The notes under the pieces were generated by a model that made no database searches, was not told the DNA's origin, and worked only from the letters and a program-made list of their open reading frames with translations. The position numbers were made by a program, and so were the translations under genes. 62,044 nt of DNA from Nannocystis sp. GTDB taxonomy: Bacteria > Myxococcota_A > Polyangia > Nannocystales > Nannocystaceae. Position 1 is the stretch's first letter; every line of letters starts with the position of its first letter. Of the stretch, positions 19,400 through 27,999 are shown piece by piece. The stretch lies in contig JADJRG010000008.1 in the NCBI GenBank assembly GCA_016712315.1, forward strand, positions 1 through 62,044. Reading direction: 5' to 3'.

Positions 19400-22369
19400 A
19401 TGCGCAACGTAACACCATCGAAAGCCACCCCAAGGTCCGACTCGCCGAGTCGGGCAAGCCCTCGATCGGGGGAGCCAATTGCGACCGGGCGAGAGCGCCT
19501 CGCGGAAGTGGTCGCGGGGCTCCGTGAGCGCTTTGGCGACAAAGCTGAGAAGCTAGCGGAGGCAAATGAAGCTGCCACGCGATTGCTCATCATCGACGAG
19601 ATCCTGATCGCGCTCGGTTGGCCGAAGGAGACCTTCCATCCAGAGACGCGAACATCCGACGGCACCTACATGGACTACCGGATTACACTCGACGGGGATC
19701 CACGCTTCATCGTAGAGGCCAAGAGGATAGGCAACACCTTCGCACCTTCTGCAAAGAAACTGCGCAAGACCGAGTACCGCCTTAGCTTCCTACGCCAATC
19801 CTTTGGTGCTCCATTCACCGAAGTTTTGCGTCAAGCGGAAGACTACTGTCGCAATGCTGCAATCCCATTCGCCGTCCTCACGAACGGAGCCGAGTGGGTT
19901 GTCGCCCAGGTCCTCCCCCCACCGGGGGTTACCGAGGAGCGGCTACAGTGCTACTACATCGGGAACCTACTCGACGAGAGCCCGAATATCGATCTGATGT
20001 GGGAGCTTCTGTCATCGAATGGTGTCAGCGAGCTCCAACTTGAAGAAGCCTTTAGCCGCCTTAACTTGCTGGAAGCCGATTACTGCGCAGAGCCGCGAGC
20101 ACTCATCGGGGAGCTTCGTTGGGAGACCCCGGCCGACCACCCTGATCTAAGCGAGTTCTATCACTGCTTCTTCGATGAGATCACCGACCCGGGCCGCCGA
20201 AACATGCTGGAGCACTGCTATGTTACCAGCGCAAAACTCGACCAATACCACGGCGAACTTAAACGCACTCTCATCGACACATCACCCTCATTCGTAGACG
20301 ACGCCGAAGAGCTATCGCCCGGCGACACACGCAAGGTGCTCCCTGATACTTCCGGGGACCAGAAGGGCCGAGTCGTGCTTGTCGTTGGCTCCGTTGGAGC
20401 CGGAAAATCCACGTTTGTTACGAGGACTCTGATCGAAAACAGGGACGTACAGGGACTCGTGTTCGTCACGCTCGATCTCATTAACGAAGCGGTCCTCCAT
20501 GCGGACAGTCCCCCGGGGCGGCTCTGGACGCGACTGAAAGAGACATGGATCGAGAGATACCCGGATGCGCTGGACCACAAGAAGCTCCGACAAGCTTTTC
20601 ACGCTGAGATCGAGCAACTGCGCCGCGGTCCATCTGCGGACATCTATGCTAAGCACCCCGACCGATTCGACGAAGCGAAGGCAACCAAGCTCGAGGCACT
20701 CGTCGCCGACCCCGAGAAATGCCTCCAACGGATGTGGAGGCTCAGCGCCTCCTCTGCTCAAGCACGCGTGGTGGTATTCCTCGACAATGTGGACCGCGCG
20801 TCCGAGGCGTTTCAGCACCGGATGTACGCGTTCGCCCACGCTGTCGCTGCCGAAACGGGGGCGACGGTAATCGTCACAATGCGTGAGAGTACCTACTACC
20901 GCGCGAAAGAATCTGGTTTCCTAGATGTCCGAACAAGCGATAAAGTGTTCCATCTCCAGGCTCCGAATGTGGTTCAGTTGATCAGCAAGCGCGTCAGCTA
21001 CGTTGAGGAACACATGGACCAAGACCATCGAGCCACGGCGTGGAGGCGCGAGAAGGACTGGGGCCCATTTCAGGCCACCAGCCGACGCTACGCCTCAGCC
21101 TTGAAGGTGACATTCCTCCAGGACAATGATGGTCATCGGCTCCTCTCCGTGCTTGCCGCCCTCGCTTGGCACAACATCCGGGCGTTCCTCGCTACCCTCC
21201 GCCGGATCCACATGCTCCTCGCGGTGATTAATAGCACTCGGTGGACCGAGAACCAGGTCCTTTCGGCCCTGCTAGCTGCCGACACCAGCGGTTCACTGCG
21301 CGCAATCCCAGCGACTCTGTACCGCCCACCATCCAAGCTGCACTCCTGCTTCTTGCTCAAGCTTCGGTTGCTCCTCCTGCTGAAGGTCGGTGTACGCCGC
21401 CTTGAGCAGCAACACGGTGTCGGCTACCCGAGGATCATTGAGTTTGGCCGTGTCTACGGCTATCGGCGCAAGTGGGCTGAGGCGGGGCTCGAAGAGCTTG
21501 TTCGGGAACGTCTGGTCGAGTGCCTGCAAATTCCGGCCGAGATCGAGCACACCTCAACCTATCAACTGTCCACCGAGCACGTGTTTCGACCGTCTCCTCT
21601 TGGCATCCTGGTTGTCGAGCGACTTATGTACCAGCCGATCTACTTGGCGACGAGCGCGTGGGAGATTCCGTATCACACCAAGGATGATTTCGACAAGTTC
21701 AAGATCGCGGCCAAAGACGCTCTATCCAGCGATGACCTCGTAGAGTGCGCACTCGACGCCGACAAGGCCGATCTGCTTGGTATTTCGGAGGTTCCCGGGG
21801 TGGTGGTAAGAGTCCTCGCAGCAGCCCGAGAAAAGGAGATCCTGCTCACACGCGACCTAACAGGCCGAGCAGAAGTCTCCTCTGTCGAGGAGAAGCTACG
21901 TGAGGCACTGGACAAACTCGGCGCGACGAAGCAGGGAGAGCCAGTATCGCGCGTCGGCCCGCGCGAATCCAACTCAAAGCAACCGAGCCAAACGACTCTG
22001 CCCCTCGACTCGCACCCCTCACCGACAAAGGCTGAACTGACCAAGATCCCGATCCCGCCAAACGTCAACGCCGTCAAGATCAGCAGTTCTACGAGCGCGC
22101 CCGCGGTATTCTGGGCACTCACGTTCGCGCATGTGAACTCGCTGGGACCGCAGAGCGGTGCAGAGGTCACGAAAATTATTAACACGTATCTGCGCGATGA
22201 TTACCAACAACTGGAACATACGAATATCTCCAGGTTACTCCGTAGCCCCTCTTTTCTGAAACACAAGTGGCTTCGGCGAACCGGGATGGAACGACGCTGG
22301 AGGTTTGCCCTCGCGCCGGGGTGGCGGGAGCAATGGGTCACGACGTTCTCGACGGAAGCCCCGGTGTAG
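19400..22369 (+). CDS. Restriction-type nuclease fused to STAND-like NTPase, candidate defence protein (989 aa)
   Basis: Residues about 35-190 look like the N-terminal nuclease domain of type I restriction R subunits and related PD-(D/E)xK enzymes: LIIDEILIALGWP, then MDYRITLDGDPRFIVEAKRIG, giving the D...ExK pattern, and later PFAVLTNGAEW. Residues from about 320 form a P-loop NTPase with Walker A GSVGAGKST and Walker B RVVVFLDNVDR, placing it near the STAND/KAP-like NTPases. The C-terminal 350 residues contain winged-helix-like stretches (TSTYQLSTEHVF, PLGILVVERL) and a final DNA-binding-like helical part. The layout, effector nuclease then sensor ATPase, is that of anti-phage proteins. Codon use is less GC-biased than in its neighbours, pointing to transfer. 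The start is uncertain; ATG 19400 is the first sensible one. Confidence 0.7.
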   Translation: MRNVTPSKATPRSDSPSRASPRSGEPIATGRERLAEVVAGLRERFGDKAEKLAEANEAATRLLIIDEILIALGWPKETFHPETRTSDGTYMDYRITLDGDPRFIVEAKRIGNTFAPSAKKLRKTEYRLSFLRQSFGAPFTEVLRQAEDYCRNAAIPFAVLTNGAEWVVAQVLPPPGVTEERLQCYYIGNLLDESPNIDLMWELLSSNGVSELQLEEAFSRLNLLEADYCAEPRALIGELRWETPADHPDLSEFYHCFFDEITDPGRRNMLEHCYVTSAKLDQYHGELKRTLIDTSPSFVDDAEELSPGDTRKVLPDTSGDQKGRVVLVVGSVGAGKSTFVTRTLIENRDVQGLVFVTLDLINEAVLHADSPPGRLWTRLKETWIERYPDALDHKKLRQAFHAEIEQLRRGPSADIYAKHPDRFDEAKATKLEALVADPEKCLQRMWRLSASSAQARVVVFLDNVDRASEAFQHRMYAFAHAVAAETGATVIVTMRESTYYRAKESGFLDVRTSDKVFHLQAPNVVQLISKRVSYVEEHMDQDHRATAWRREKDWGPFQATSRRYASALKVTFLQDNDGHRLLSVLAALAWHNIRAFLATLRRIHMLLAVINSTRWTENQVLSALLAADTSGSLRAIPATLYRPPSKLHSCFLLKLRLLLLLKVGVRRLEQQHGVGYPRIIEFGRVYGYRRKWAEAGLEELVRERLVECLQIPAEIEHTSTYQLSTEHVFRPSPLGILVVERLMYQPIYLATSAWEIPYHTKDDFDKFKIAAKDALSSDDLVECALDADKADLLGISEVPGVVVRVLAAAREKEILLTRDLTGRAEVSSVEEKLREALDKLGATKQGEPVSRVGPRESNSKQPSQTTLPLDSHPSPTKAELTKIPIPPNVNAVKISSSTSAPAVFWALTFAHVNSLGPQSGAEVTKIINTYLRDDYQQLEHTNISRLLRSPSFLKHKWLRRTGMERRWRFALAPGWREQWVTTFSTEAPV

Positions 22370-22429
22370 GGACGTACGCTGCCGAATAGCCGCCCCGAGC
22401 AGGCCTTTCTGCCGCTCCTGGCAGAGGTG

Positions 22430-22785
22430 CTCGCCGGCACACAGTTGGCCGCAGCCCTTGAGGGTGGGCCGGTATGGGCAGTGGGCAGTGCTTGCGAGAC
22501 AAAGTGGAAGCCCCCGCCTCGCCCGGGGCTGGAGACCGAGCCCAACGCGTCGACGGACGACACCGGGGAAGCGCCCTGGTGCGGGGACATGCTGTGCAGC
22601 CCGCCGCCAACATCTTCCGCGCTGTCGCCCTCGGTGAGCATCCAAAGGCTCTGTAGCCCAGAGACCCCCAGCCCGGGAGACGCGGTCCGTCGGACGGGTA
22701 CGTGCAGCCTCGACGAGGACGCGACCACCTGTTGCGAGGATTGTGGCGTCTGCAACGACGGTCGACGGTACGTCGGACGGGTACG
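22430..22785 (+). pseudogene. Possible fragment of a Cys-rich secreted protein
   Basis: This 420-bp gap between the nuclease gene and the von Willebrand gene has one hint of coding. In the second forward frame the stretch near 22690-22775 reads GTCSLDEDATTCCEDCGVCNDG, which matches the CGDGxC...E....CxxDCG repeat of Nannocystales secreted proteins. Upstream in the same frame WCGDMLC fits a second repeat. No signal peptide or sensible start exists and the frame runs antisense into the next gene, so this would be a relic. Confidence 0.3.
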
Positions 22786-22794
22786 CTATTTGCG

Positions 22795-24210
22795 CTATCT
22801 GGCAAGAGCGAGGATGATGTCCGACGCGATCTCCCCCAGTGAGGAGTTGAAATCTGAATCACAGACGGAGAACGCTGGCGACGCGGCGCGTCCAATAAAT
22901 GCAGCGGCGACCTCCAGTTCCCGCACCGGCGGCGTGGCAACCGTACTCCCGTTTGAGCAACCAGCATCAATTCCGTATTCGTCCAGATACGCTTGGTCGC
23001 CCATGGCGCTGAAGATGAGCGAGTCGCCGGAGGAATACCCAGGCGGTACACCTTCGATGAGGAACATTCGCGCCGACGGACCCTCAAGACCTGCGGTAGC
23101 TTTCTCCTCTTGAATGCTCTCGAACAGCTTCATGTAGCGCGATATGGGTTGAAGTACCGCAGCAGTATCGATCACGCCGGATTGACCAGCGGTGTTGTAG
23201 TTCTCCGCGTGACATTCCACGAATACTGGTCCACCGCCAGAGCACGACACGCCGGCTCTCCAGCATACGGCGGCCGTCGGGATCGGATCGTCTGGAGAAT
23301 TCCAGAACGTCTTGTTATCAATAAAGATCTCATCGTACAGCCCGACAACCGAGCAGTCTGTTGTGTCCCCAACCACGATTGCCACAAAATGTGCATTCGT
23401 GCGCATGAACCCATATCCCTTGTCGGATGGATCTGTCCAGCGCTCGACGGCACGAAAGAGGCTCTCGAGAGGACTCGCGTAGTCGCAGCCCGAGATGCCT
23501 TGTGGAAGAAAGCACTGAAGCGCCTGCGCGGGACTCACACCATCCGGGATGTTGCTCAACTGACCATCGAACTCGACCCATGGGTGGACCTTGGGGACGG
23601 GGTCGACCTCTGTTGTTGTGGGCTTGAGTTTCAGATCTTGGTTCGACATATTGCAGAAATTAGTACATGCGTACGATCCGTCGAGAGGTGGGTCGACTCC
23701 GTTATACAGGAAATCTCCTTCGAAGACGCGATCGATGCACGAAGAGAGCACCAAACCTCCCTCAGTCGGAGTCGTGGCGACTTTTGGGCAGCGAGGGTTT
23801 CCGTTGTCTGTTGTCGTAACTGCAATTCTGTAGCTAATTTCGGCTGACTCAAGCGGCGACAGAAGGGATAAAATAGCTTCGGCGAGCTTTGCCTGAGTTG
23901 GAGCCATCGATCCGGAGTCATCAACAATGACCAGAATGTCCACGTTACGCGTAGGGTCGCCTCCCGTGGTGCCGCTGGTTGCGCTGGACGTCTCCGATGT
24001 GCTGGTGGAACCCGACATGTTTGTGGTCCCGCCCGTAGATTCGCTCGACGCGGAGGTTGAGGAGGTTGAGGAGGTTGAGGAGGTTGAGGAGGTTGAGGAG
24101 GTTGAGGCGGTTGACGTGCCGGTCTCGCTTTCCTTCATGCTGGATCCGCAGTGGCTGCTACCCATGACGAGTGAGATGATCACGACTCGGGAACACCTTG
24201 ATGTACTCAT
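22795..24210 (-). CDS. Secreted von Willebrand factor A domain protein with Ser/Thr linker (471 aa)
   Basis: A hydrophobic N-terminus (VVIISLVMGSSHC) resembles a lipoprotein signal, though His at -1 is a poor lipobox. A Ser/Thr-rich linker of about 60 residues (STSSTSSTSS units) follows. The VWA domain starts at NVDILVIVDDSGSM with an intact DxSxS metal-site motif; later Cys pairs (CTNFCNM, CWRAGVSC) suggest disulphides. The C-terminal part (LEVAAAFIGRAASPAFSVC) is typical of myxobacterial VWA lipoproteins. Likely exposed on the outer membrane or secreted, in protein binding or adhesion. It is transcribed towards the nuclease gene. No frameshift. Confidence 0.85.
   Translation of the reverse strand: MSTSRCSRVVIISLVMGSSHCGSSMKESETGTSTASTSSTSSTSSTSSTSSTSASSESTGGTTNMSGSTSTSETSSATSGTTGGDPTRNVDILVIVDDSGSMAPTQAKLAEAILSLLSPLESAEISYRIAVTTTDNGNPRCPKVATTPTEGGLVLSSCIDRVFEGDFLYNGVDPPLDGSYACTNFCNMSNQDLKLKPTTTEVDPVPKVHPWVEFDGQLSNIPDGVSPAQALQCFLPQGISGCDYASPLESLFRAVERWTDPSDKGYGFMRTNAHFVAIVVGDTTDCSVVGLYDEIFIDNKTFWNSPDDPIPTAAVCWRAGVSCSGGGPVFVECHAENYNTAGQSGVIDTAAVLQPISRYMKLFESIQEEKATAGLEGPSARMFLIEGVPPGYSSGDSLIFSAMGDQAYLDEYGIDAGCSNGSTVATPPVRELEVAAAFIGRAASPAFSVCDSDFNSSLGEIASDIILALAR
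24053..24106. repeat. Six tandem copies of a 9-bp unit
   Basis: Six perfect copies of gaggttgag, which on the minus strand encode Ser-Thr-Ser steps of the linker of the VWA protein. The unit is a multiple of three, so copy-number change would alter linker length without breaking the frame. Confidence 0.95.
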
Positions 24211-24785
24211 GCAGAGAAGCTAGCTCATTCGAGCGGATTAGTGAAGAGGTGCTTCACCCCGGAGAGCCGATCTAAGTTGGCCAAGTAGGTCGCGCGCGTT
24301 CACGTGCGGGCCCTCGCGAGCAAGGGGATCGAGGTAGTTGGTAGTTGCTCCCGATCTCGCTCGTGAGTCGGGCTCGAACCACCGCTCAGCGCCTCCATCT
24401 TCGTGTGAAGGGCGAAGGGCCATCGTCGGCGCACGCGCGACCCCGCCCCCATCTCCCTCGGTCGACCAAGGATGACCCGTGATCAACGCACGAAGTTGAC
24501 ACAGTGGAGATCTCCTCCGCGGGCGCGCACGGGTGCTGACGCGGGGCCGACCCCAGCGAGGGGGCGTATGGAGGATCCACCATACCGGGCGTGCGACCCT
24601 CCACCTTTTATAACGGATCGATCGAAAGCAGGGCCGCTATGGAGGATCCACCATGCGGCGCAGGTGGCCGCCGGCTTGATCGCGTTCGGGCTCCGTTGCG
24701 GCGCGCGACCGCCCTGTGCGACCATCGTGTCCAGCGCTAGGGCAAGGGCCTCCCCAGCTCCGATAGGCGCCCCAGCCCGGAACGT
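24211..24785. other. Gene-free interval with a duplicated near-palindrome
   Basis: I see no convincing gene in these 575 bases. A 17-bp sequence, tatggaggatccaccat, occurs at 24567-24583 and again at 24638-24654, 71 bp apart. Each copy is an imperfect palindrome centred on ggatcc, so this may be an operator pair or relics of a short repeat. The segment lies between the VWA promoter region and the chimeric debris that follows. Confidence 0.5.
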
Positions 24786-25070
24786 ATGCCGCTCTCCATC
24801 CGCACAACGCTCGCATGCGTACTCACGTACAACACCGTCGTTGTACCGGCCACTCGGGCGAACCCAACCGTCGCGGCCGACCCCTTCCAGGACGAGCCCG
24901 CCTCCACCGAAGTGCCCTCGCCTGAAGGCAGGGAATGGGACGCGCCGCCGCCGCCGCCGCCACCGCTGCCACCGCCGCCGCGCTCCAGTGTGTCCGCCGC
25001 GCCGACCCCCAGAGCAGCCGAAAGACCGATGGCGCCGGAAGCCGACGCTCCGGCGAAGAGCCTGATGACC

Positions 25071-25253
25071 GCCCAGGCGATCGAGAGCGGCCAAGACCAG
25101 CTCGCCGCCGAGCGGCTCGCCCGTGTCGCTCGTTACGTCGCCCGCGCCGCCCACGAGGTCGCCTCCGCCTGCGCCAGCGGCCAGGACCGACCGCCCCCGC
25201 TCGCCCCCGTCCTGTACGACATCCCCACCTCACAAGACCAACCATCGCTCTTC
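25071..25253 (+). repeat. Duplicated 183-bp piece of the 13250 gene
   Basis: Aligned by eye without gaps to 14195-14377, with roughly ten mismatches and the same reading frame (AQAIESGQDQLAAERLARVA, then DIPTSQDQPSLF). Similarity ends sharply on both sides. It shows that DNA of the upstream array, or of a sister copy, once extended or inserted here, about 10.9 kb away. Confidence 0.9.
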
Positions 25254-25289
25254 TCGAGAGCGAGACCACGGAGGAGGTCATCGCCGCCT

Positions 25290-25590
25290 GCCGACGAGCG
25301 AGGTCCTGCCATCGGCGCCTTCGCCCGGCGCCTCTTCACCCTGCCGCTGCCGTGGACCAAGATGCGGGCCGTCCACGGGCTCCTCGGCCTCGCCCGCCGC
25401 TTCGGCGACGAGCGCGTCGATCGCTGCTGCGAGGTCGCGCTCGCCCACGACATGCTGAGCCTGAGGCGCCTACGGACGATGGTCGAGCGCGACGTATCGC
25501 CGCCACCGACCGAGCCGCCGAGGCCCGCACCGCCGGCGAGATTCCTGCGGCCGCCGGCGCTCTACGCCCTGCGAGATCCGCCGGCCAAGG
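25290..25590 (+). mobile_element. C-terminal fragment of an IS21-family IstA transposase
   Basis: The translated segment FARRLFTLPLPWTKMRAVHG, LLGLARRFGDERVD and LAHDMLSLRRLRTMV matches the end of IstA transposases (usual pattern LPWTRMR..ALLGL.RRYGD.RV...C..AL..D...VRRL). The DDE catalytic core and the partner istB are absent, so it cannot move. Confidence 0.6.
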
Positions 25591-25902
25591 AGATCTCCCT
25601 CGGAGGGCTTGCGTGTGTAGTCACACTTGAGTCTTGCGCTGCACCCTTCGGACGGCGCGAAAGGCGGAGAAATCAGCTTCCCAGCCTCCCACTGCGAGCA
25701 CACCGCGCGCCCCGGTCCTCGACCCCTGGGCCGATTTCCCGCTTTTGAACCTCGTGCTATCTGCGACACGCGCCGCCCGTGACCGAGGAGAGGGTACTGA
25801 ACCGGGAGCCCGAGATGTCCGAGATGTCCGCACGCAATCTGAGCCCAAGACAGAGTCGAGTCGTTGCGGTACCCTGCGCACGAAATCGAACGGTGAAGCC
25901 CC

Positions 25903-27999
25903 ATGCCCCTCGAGATCATCCACCGCGATGAGGAACGCCGCGAGGAGCGACGGCGGCTTTCGGATTGCCTGAAGAAACTGCCGACGATCAGCGGCACGCT
26001 CTACCTGGGCTACCCCGACCTTCTGGGCCCGCCCCCGGCTCGAGTCGATGCGCTGCTGGTGGATGCCCGCTGGGGTCTTGTCGCCTTTCGCTTAGATGAG
26101 GTCGGCAAGAGCCACGACGATCTCCGGAGCGACTTCGAGCAGGTCTGGTCGCTGCTCGAGGCCGAGGTCAAAAAAGAGGCCCGCTTGCGCCGAGGAACGC
26201 GCCTCAAGGTTGCTCCGGTGGTGGTGTGGATCCGCGAGCCCGACCACCAGCCAGTCGAACAATTGGAAGACGAGAACATCATCGCGTGTGGTTTTACGCA
26301 GCTCGACCAGGCGCTGAAACCGCGGTCTGAACCCCTCACCGCCGAGGAGTTCCAGGCGCTTCAAGCGGTCGTCCAGAATGCTCGCGGGATCCGCGGCACT
26401 GTGACCGGTCCACTGCCCCAGCCGCCGCTCGCCCGCATACTGGCCGAGATCGAGCGCGAAGTGACCTCGTTCGACCGGGGTCAGCTCCACGGTGCGCTCG
26501 AGATGGTGGAAGGCCCGCAGCGCATCCGCGGGCTGGCTGGCTCGGGCAAAACCATCGTCCTGGCCCGTAAGGCGGCTGAGATCCACCGCCGCCACCCCGA
26601 GCGGCGGGTGGCCGTGGTGCATATGACCCGGGCCCTGGGGCCTATGCTCGAGAAGCACATCAAGCGTTTCTTGGGCGATGCGCCGTGGGATCGAGAGACC
26701 CTACTTGTCTTGCCGGCCTGGGGCAGCGCGCGTAGCCCCGGAGTCTACCACCTGCTCTGCCAAGCCCTGGGCGAGCGCACCTTGTCACTCGAGGAAGCCA
26801 AGGTGCAGGGGGGCTTCGGCAATGTCTGCCGGGCGCTGGCCGCCCGTTGGGAGGCCCAGCCCCGATCTGCAGTGCTCTGGGATCAGGTGCTCATCGATGA
26901 GGCGCAAGACCTCCCGCCGGGATTCTTCAAGCTGATCTGGCGGGCCATGGCCCCGCCCCACCGTATCGTGTGGGCCTATGACGAACTGCAGACCCTCTAT
27001 GGGGACCCCCTGCCCGGACCCATCGACCTGTTCGCGATCGACGAACCCAGTCTTCACCTGAAGAATCCCCCGGGAGAAGCCCAGCGCGACATCAACCTCG
27101 AGACATGCTACCGCACGCCCCCCTGGACACTTGTGGCGGCCCATGGAATCGGGCTGCGTTCGGCCCACGGGCCGGCCTATGCCCAGTGGGTCGAAGACCC
27201 GAGCATCTGGCGTGTCATCGGCTACGAGATTACCGGTGAGTGGAGCCCGGGCCACCAGGTCGAGCTCCGCCGGGCGGAGCACTCTACGCCGAGCTTCTTC
27301 GGGCAGATTCTCAAGCCGGATGATGCCCTCCAGTGGCAGACTTTTTCGTCGACCCAAGAGCAGGACGCTGCCTTGGTCACCGACGTCCAGAACGACATCC
27401 AATCGGGTGGCCTTCGGCCAGAGCAGGTGCTGGTTATCTTTGCTAATGGGCGGACGGCTCGAGCGCGTGCCGGCCAGACTCAGCACTTGCTCCTCCAGCG
27501 CGGTATCGGCGCCCAGGTGGCGGGCTTGTCGGAGGGGCCCGACACCTTCACGGTGCCAGGCAGCGTCACCCTCTCAACGGTGTACCGTGCCAAAGGCAGC
27601 GAGGCCGCCCGGGTCTACCTCGTCGATGCTGGCGTTTCAGCCAGTCCCGACCCTACTGAGCGCAGCACCATCTTCGTGGCCATGACCCGCAGCACCTGCT
27701 GGCTGCGTGTCACAGGCGTGGGAATGCCCATGAAGCTCCTTGCCACCGAGCTCGATCGAATCAAGGCTGATGGCTGGGTGCTCAAGGCCGTGGTTCCCAC
27801 TCCTCAGGAACTCGACCGAGTGCGCCGCCTGGGGCTGGACCTTAGCCCCGCCCAGAAGGCATACTCGAAGACGCTCGAGCGTCTCTCGCAGGAGATCGAT
27901 GGCATGAGTGAAGAAACCATCCGCGTCCTGTTGGAGCGAGACCCCAGCCTGGTACAGATGCTGTACCGCTTGAACGCCGCCCGGGAGGCCAAGGATTGA
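25903..27999 (+). CDS. UvrD/Rep-type helicase with NERD-like N-terminus (698 aa)
   Basis: Superfamily 1 helicase: Walker A GLAGSGKT near residue 208, Walker B/motif II VLIDEAQDLPP near 330, motif III-like WAYDELQTLYG, and late motifs STVYRAKGSEA and FVAMTRSTCWLRV. The first 180 residues contain RVDALLVDARWGLVAFRL, suggestive of a NERD-type nuclease-related domain, but the expected catalytic lysine is not evident. A short C-terminal helical tail follows. It is translationally coupled to the next gene by a TTGA overlap. NERD-helicase proteins are frequent in defence islands; a DNA-processing immune role is inferred from that and from context. The ORF is intact. Confidence 0.75.
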   Translation: MPLEIIHRDEERREERRRLSDCLKKLPTISGTLYLGYPDLLGPPPARVDALLVDARWGLVAFRLDEVGKSHDDLRSDFEQVWSLLEAEVKKEARLRRGTRLKVAPVVVWIREPDHQPVEQLEDENIIACGFTQLDQALKPRSEPLTAEEFQALQAVVQNARGIRGTVTGPLPQPPLARILAEIEREVTSFDRGQLHGALEMVEGPQRIRGLAGSGKTIVLARKAAEIHRRHPERRVAVVHMTRALGPMLEKHIKRFLGDAPWDRETLLVLPAWGSARSPGVYHLLCQALGERTLSLEEAKVQGGFGNVCRALAARWEAQPRSAVLWDQVLIDEAQDLPPGFFKLIWRAMAPPHRIVWAYDELQTLYGDPLPGPIDLFAIDEPSLHLKNPPGEAQRDINLETCYRTPPWTLVAAHGIGLRSAHGPAYAQWVEDPSIWRVIGYEITGEWSPGHQVELRRAEHSTPSFFGQILKPDDALQWQTFSSTQEQDAALVTDVQNDIQSGGLRPEQVLVIFANGRTARARAGQTQHLLLQRGIGAQVAGLSEGPDTFTVPGSVTLSTVYRAKGSEAARVYLVDAGVSASPDPTERSTIFVAMTRSTCWLRVTGVGMPMKLLATELDRIKADGWVLKAVVPTPQELDRVRRLGLDLSPAQKAYSKTLERLSQEIDGMSEETIRVLLERDPSLVQMLYRLNAAREAKD

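Larger units (their letters stand above)
24786..25748 (+). pseudogene. Chimeric open frame: signal/Pro-rich start, element paralogue tail, IstA tail
   Basis: The open frame joins three unrelated pieces. Residues 1-95 have a weak signal-like start and a Pro-rich stretch (about PPPPPPPLPPPP) of the kind found in Nannocystales TPR membrane proteins. Residues 96-156 are the C-terminal helix region of the 13250 protein. Residues about 170-270 match the end of an IS21 transposase. It then runs into nonsense and stops. Such a patchwork is best read as recombination debris that happens to remain open. Nothing else is seen between 25590 and the helicase start at 25903. Confidence 0.6.

Noticed and set aside
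22201..22755. 184-codon minus-strand frame between the nuclease and VWA genes
   Set aside because: No motif or signal peptide, overlaps the end of the nuclease gene; the plus-strand Cys repeat is the better, though weak, reading.
24053..24106. Short CRISPR-like array
   Set aside because: Nine-bp units without spacers inside a coding linker; no repeat-spacer pattern or cas gene anywhere in the window.
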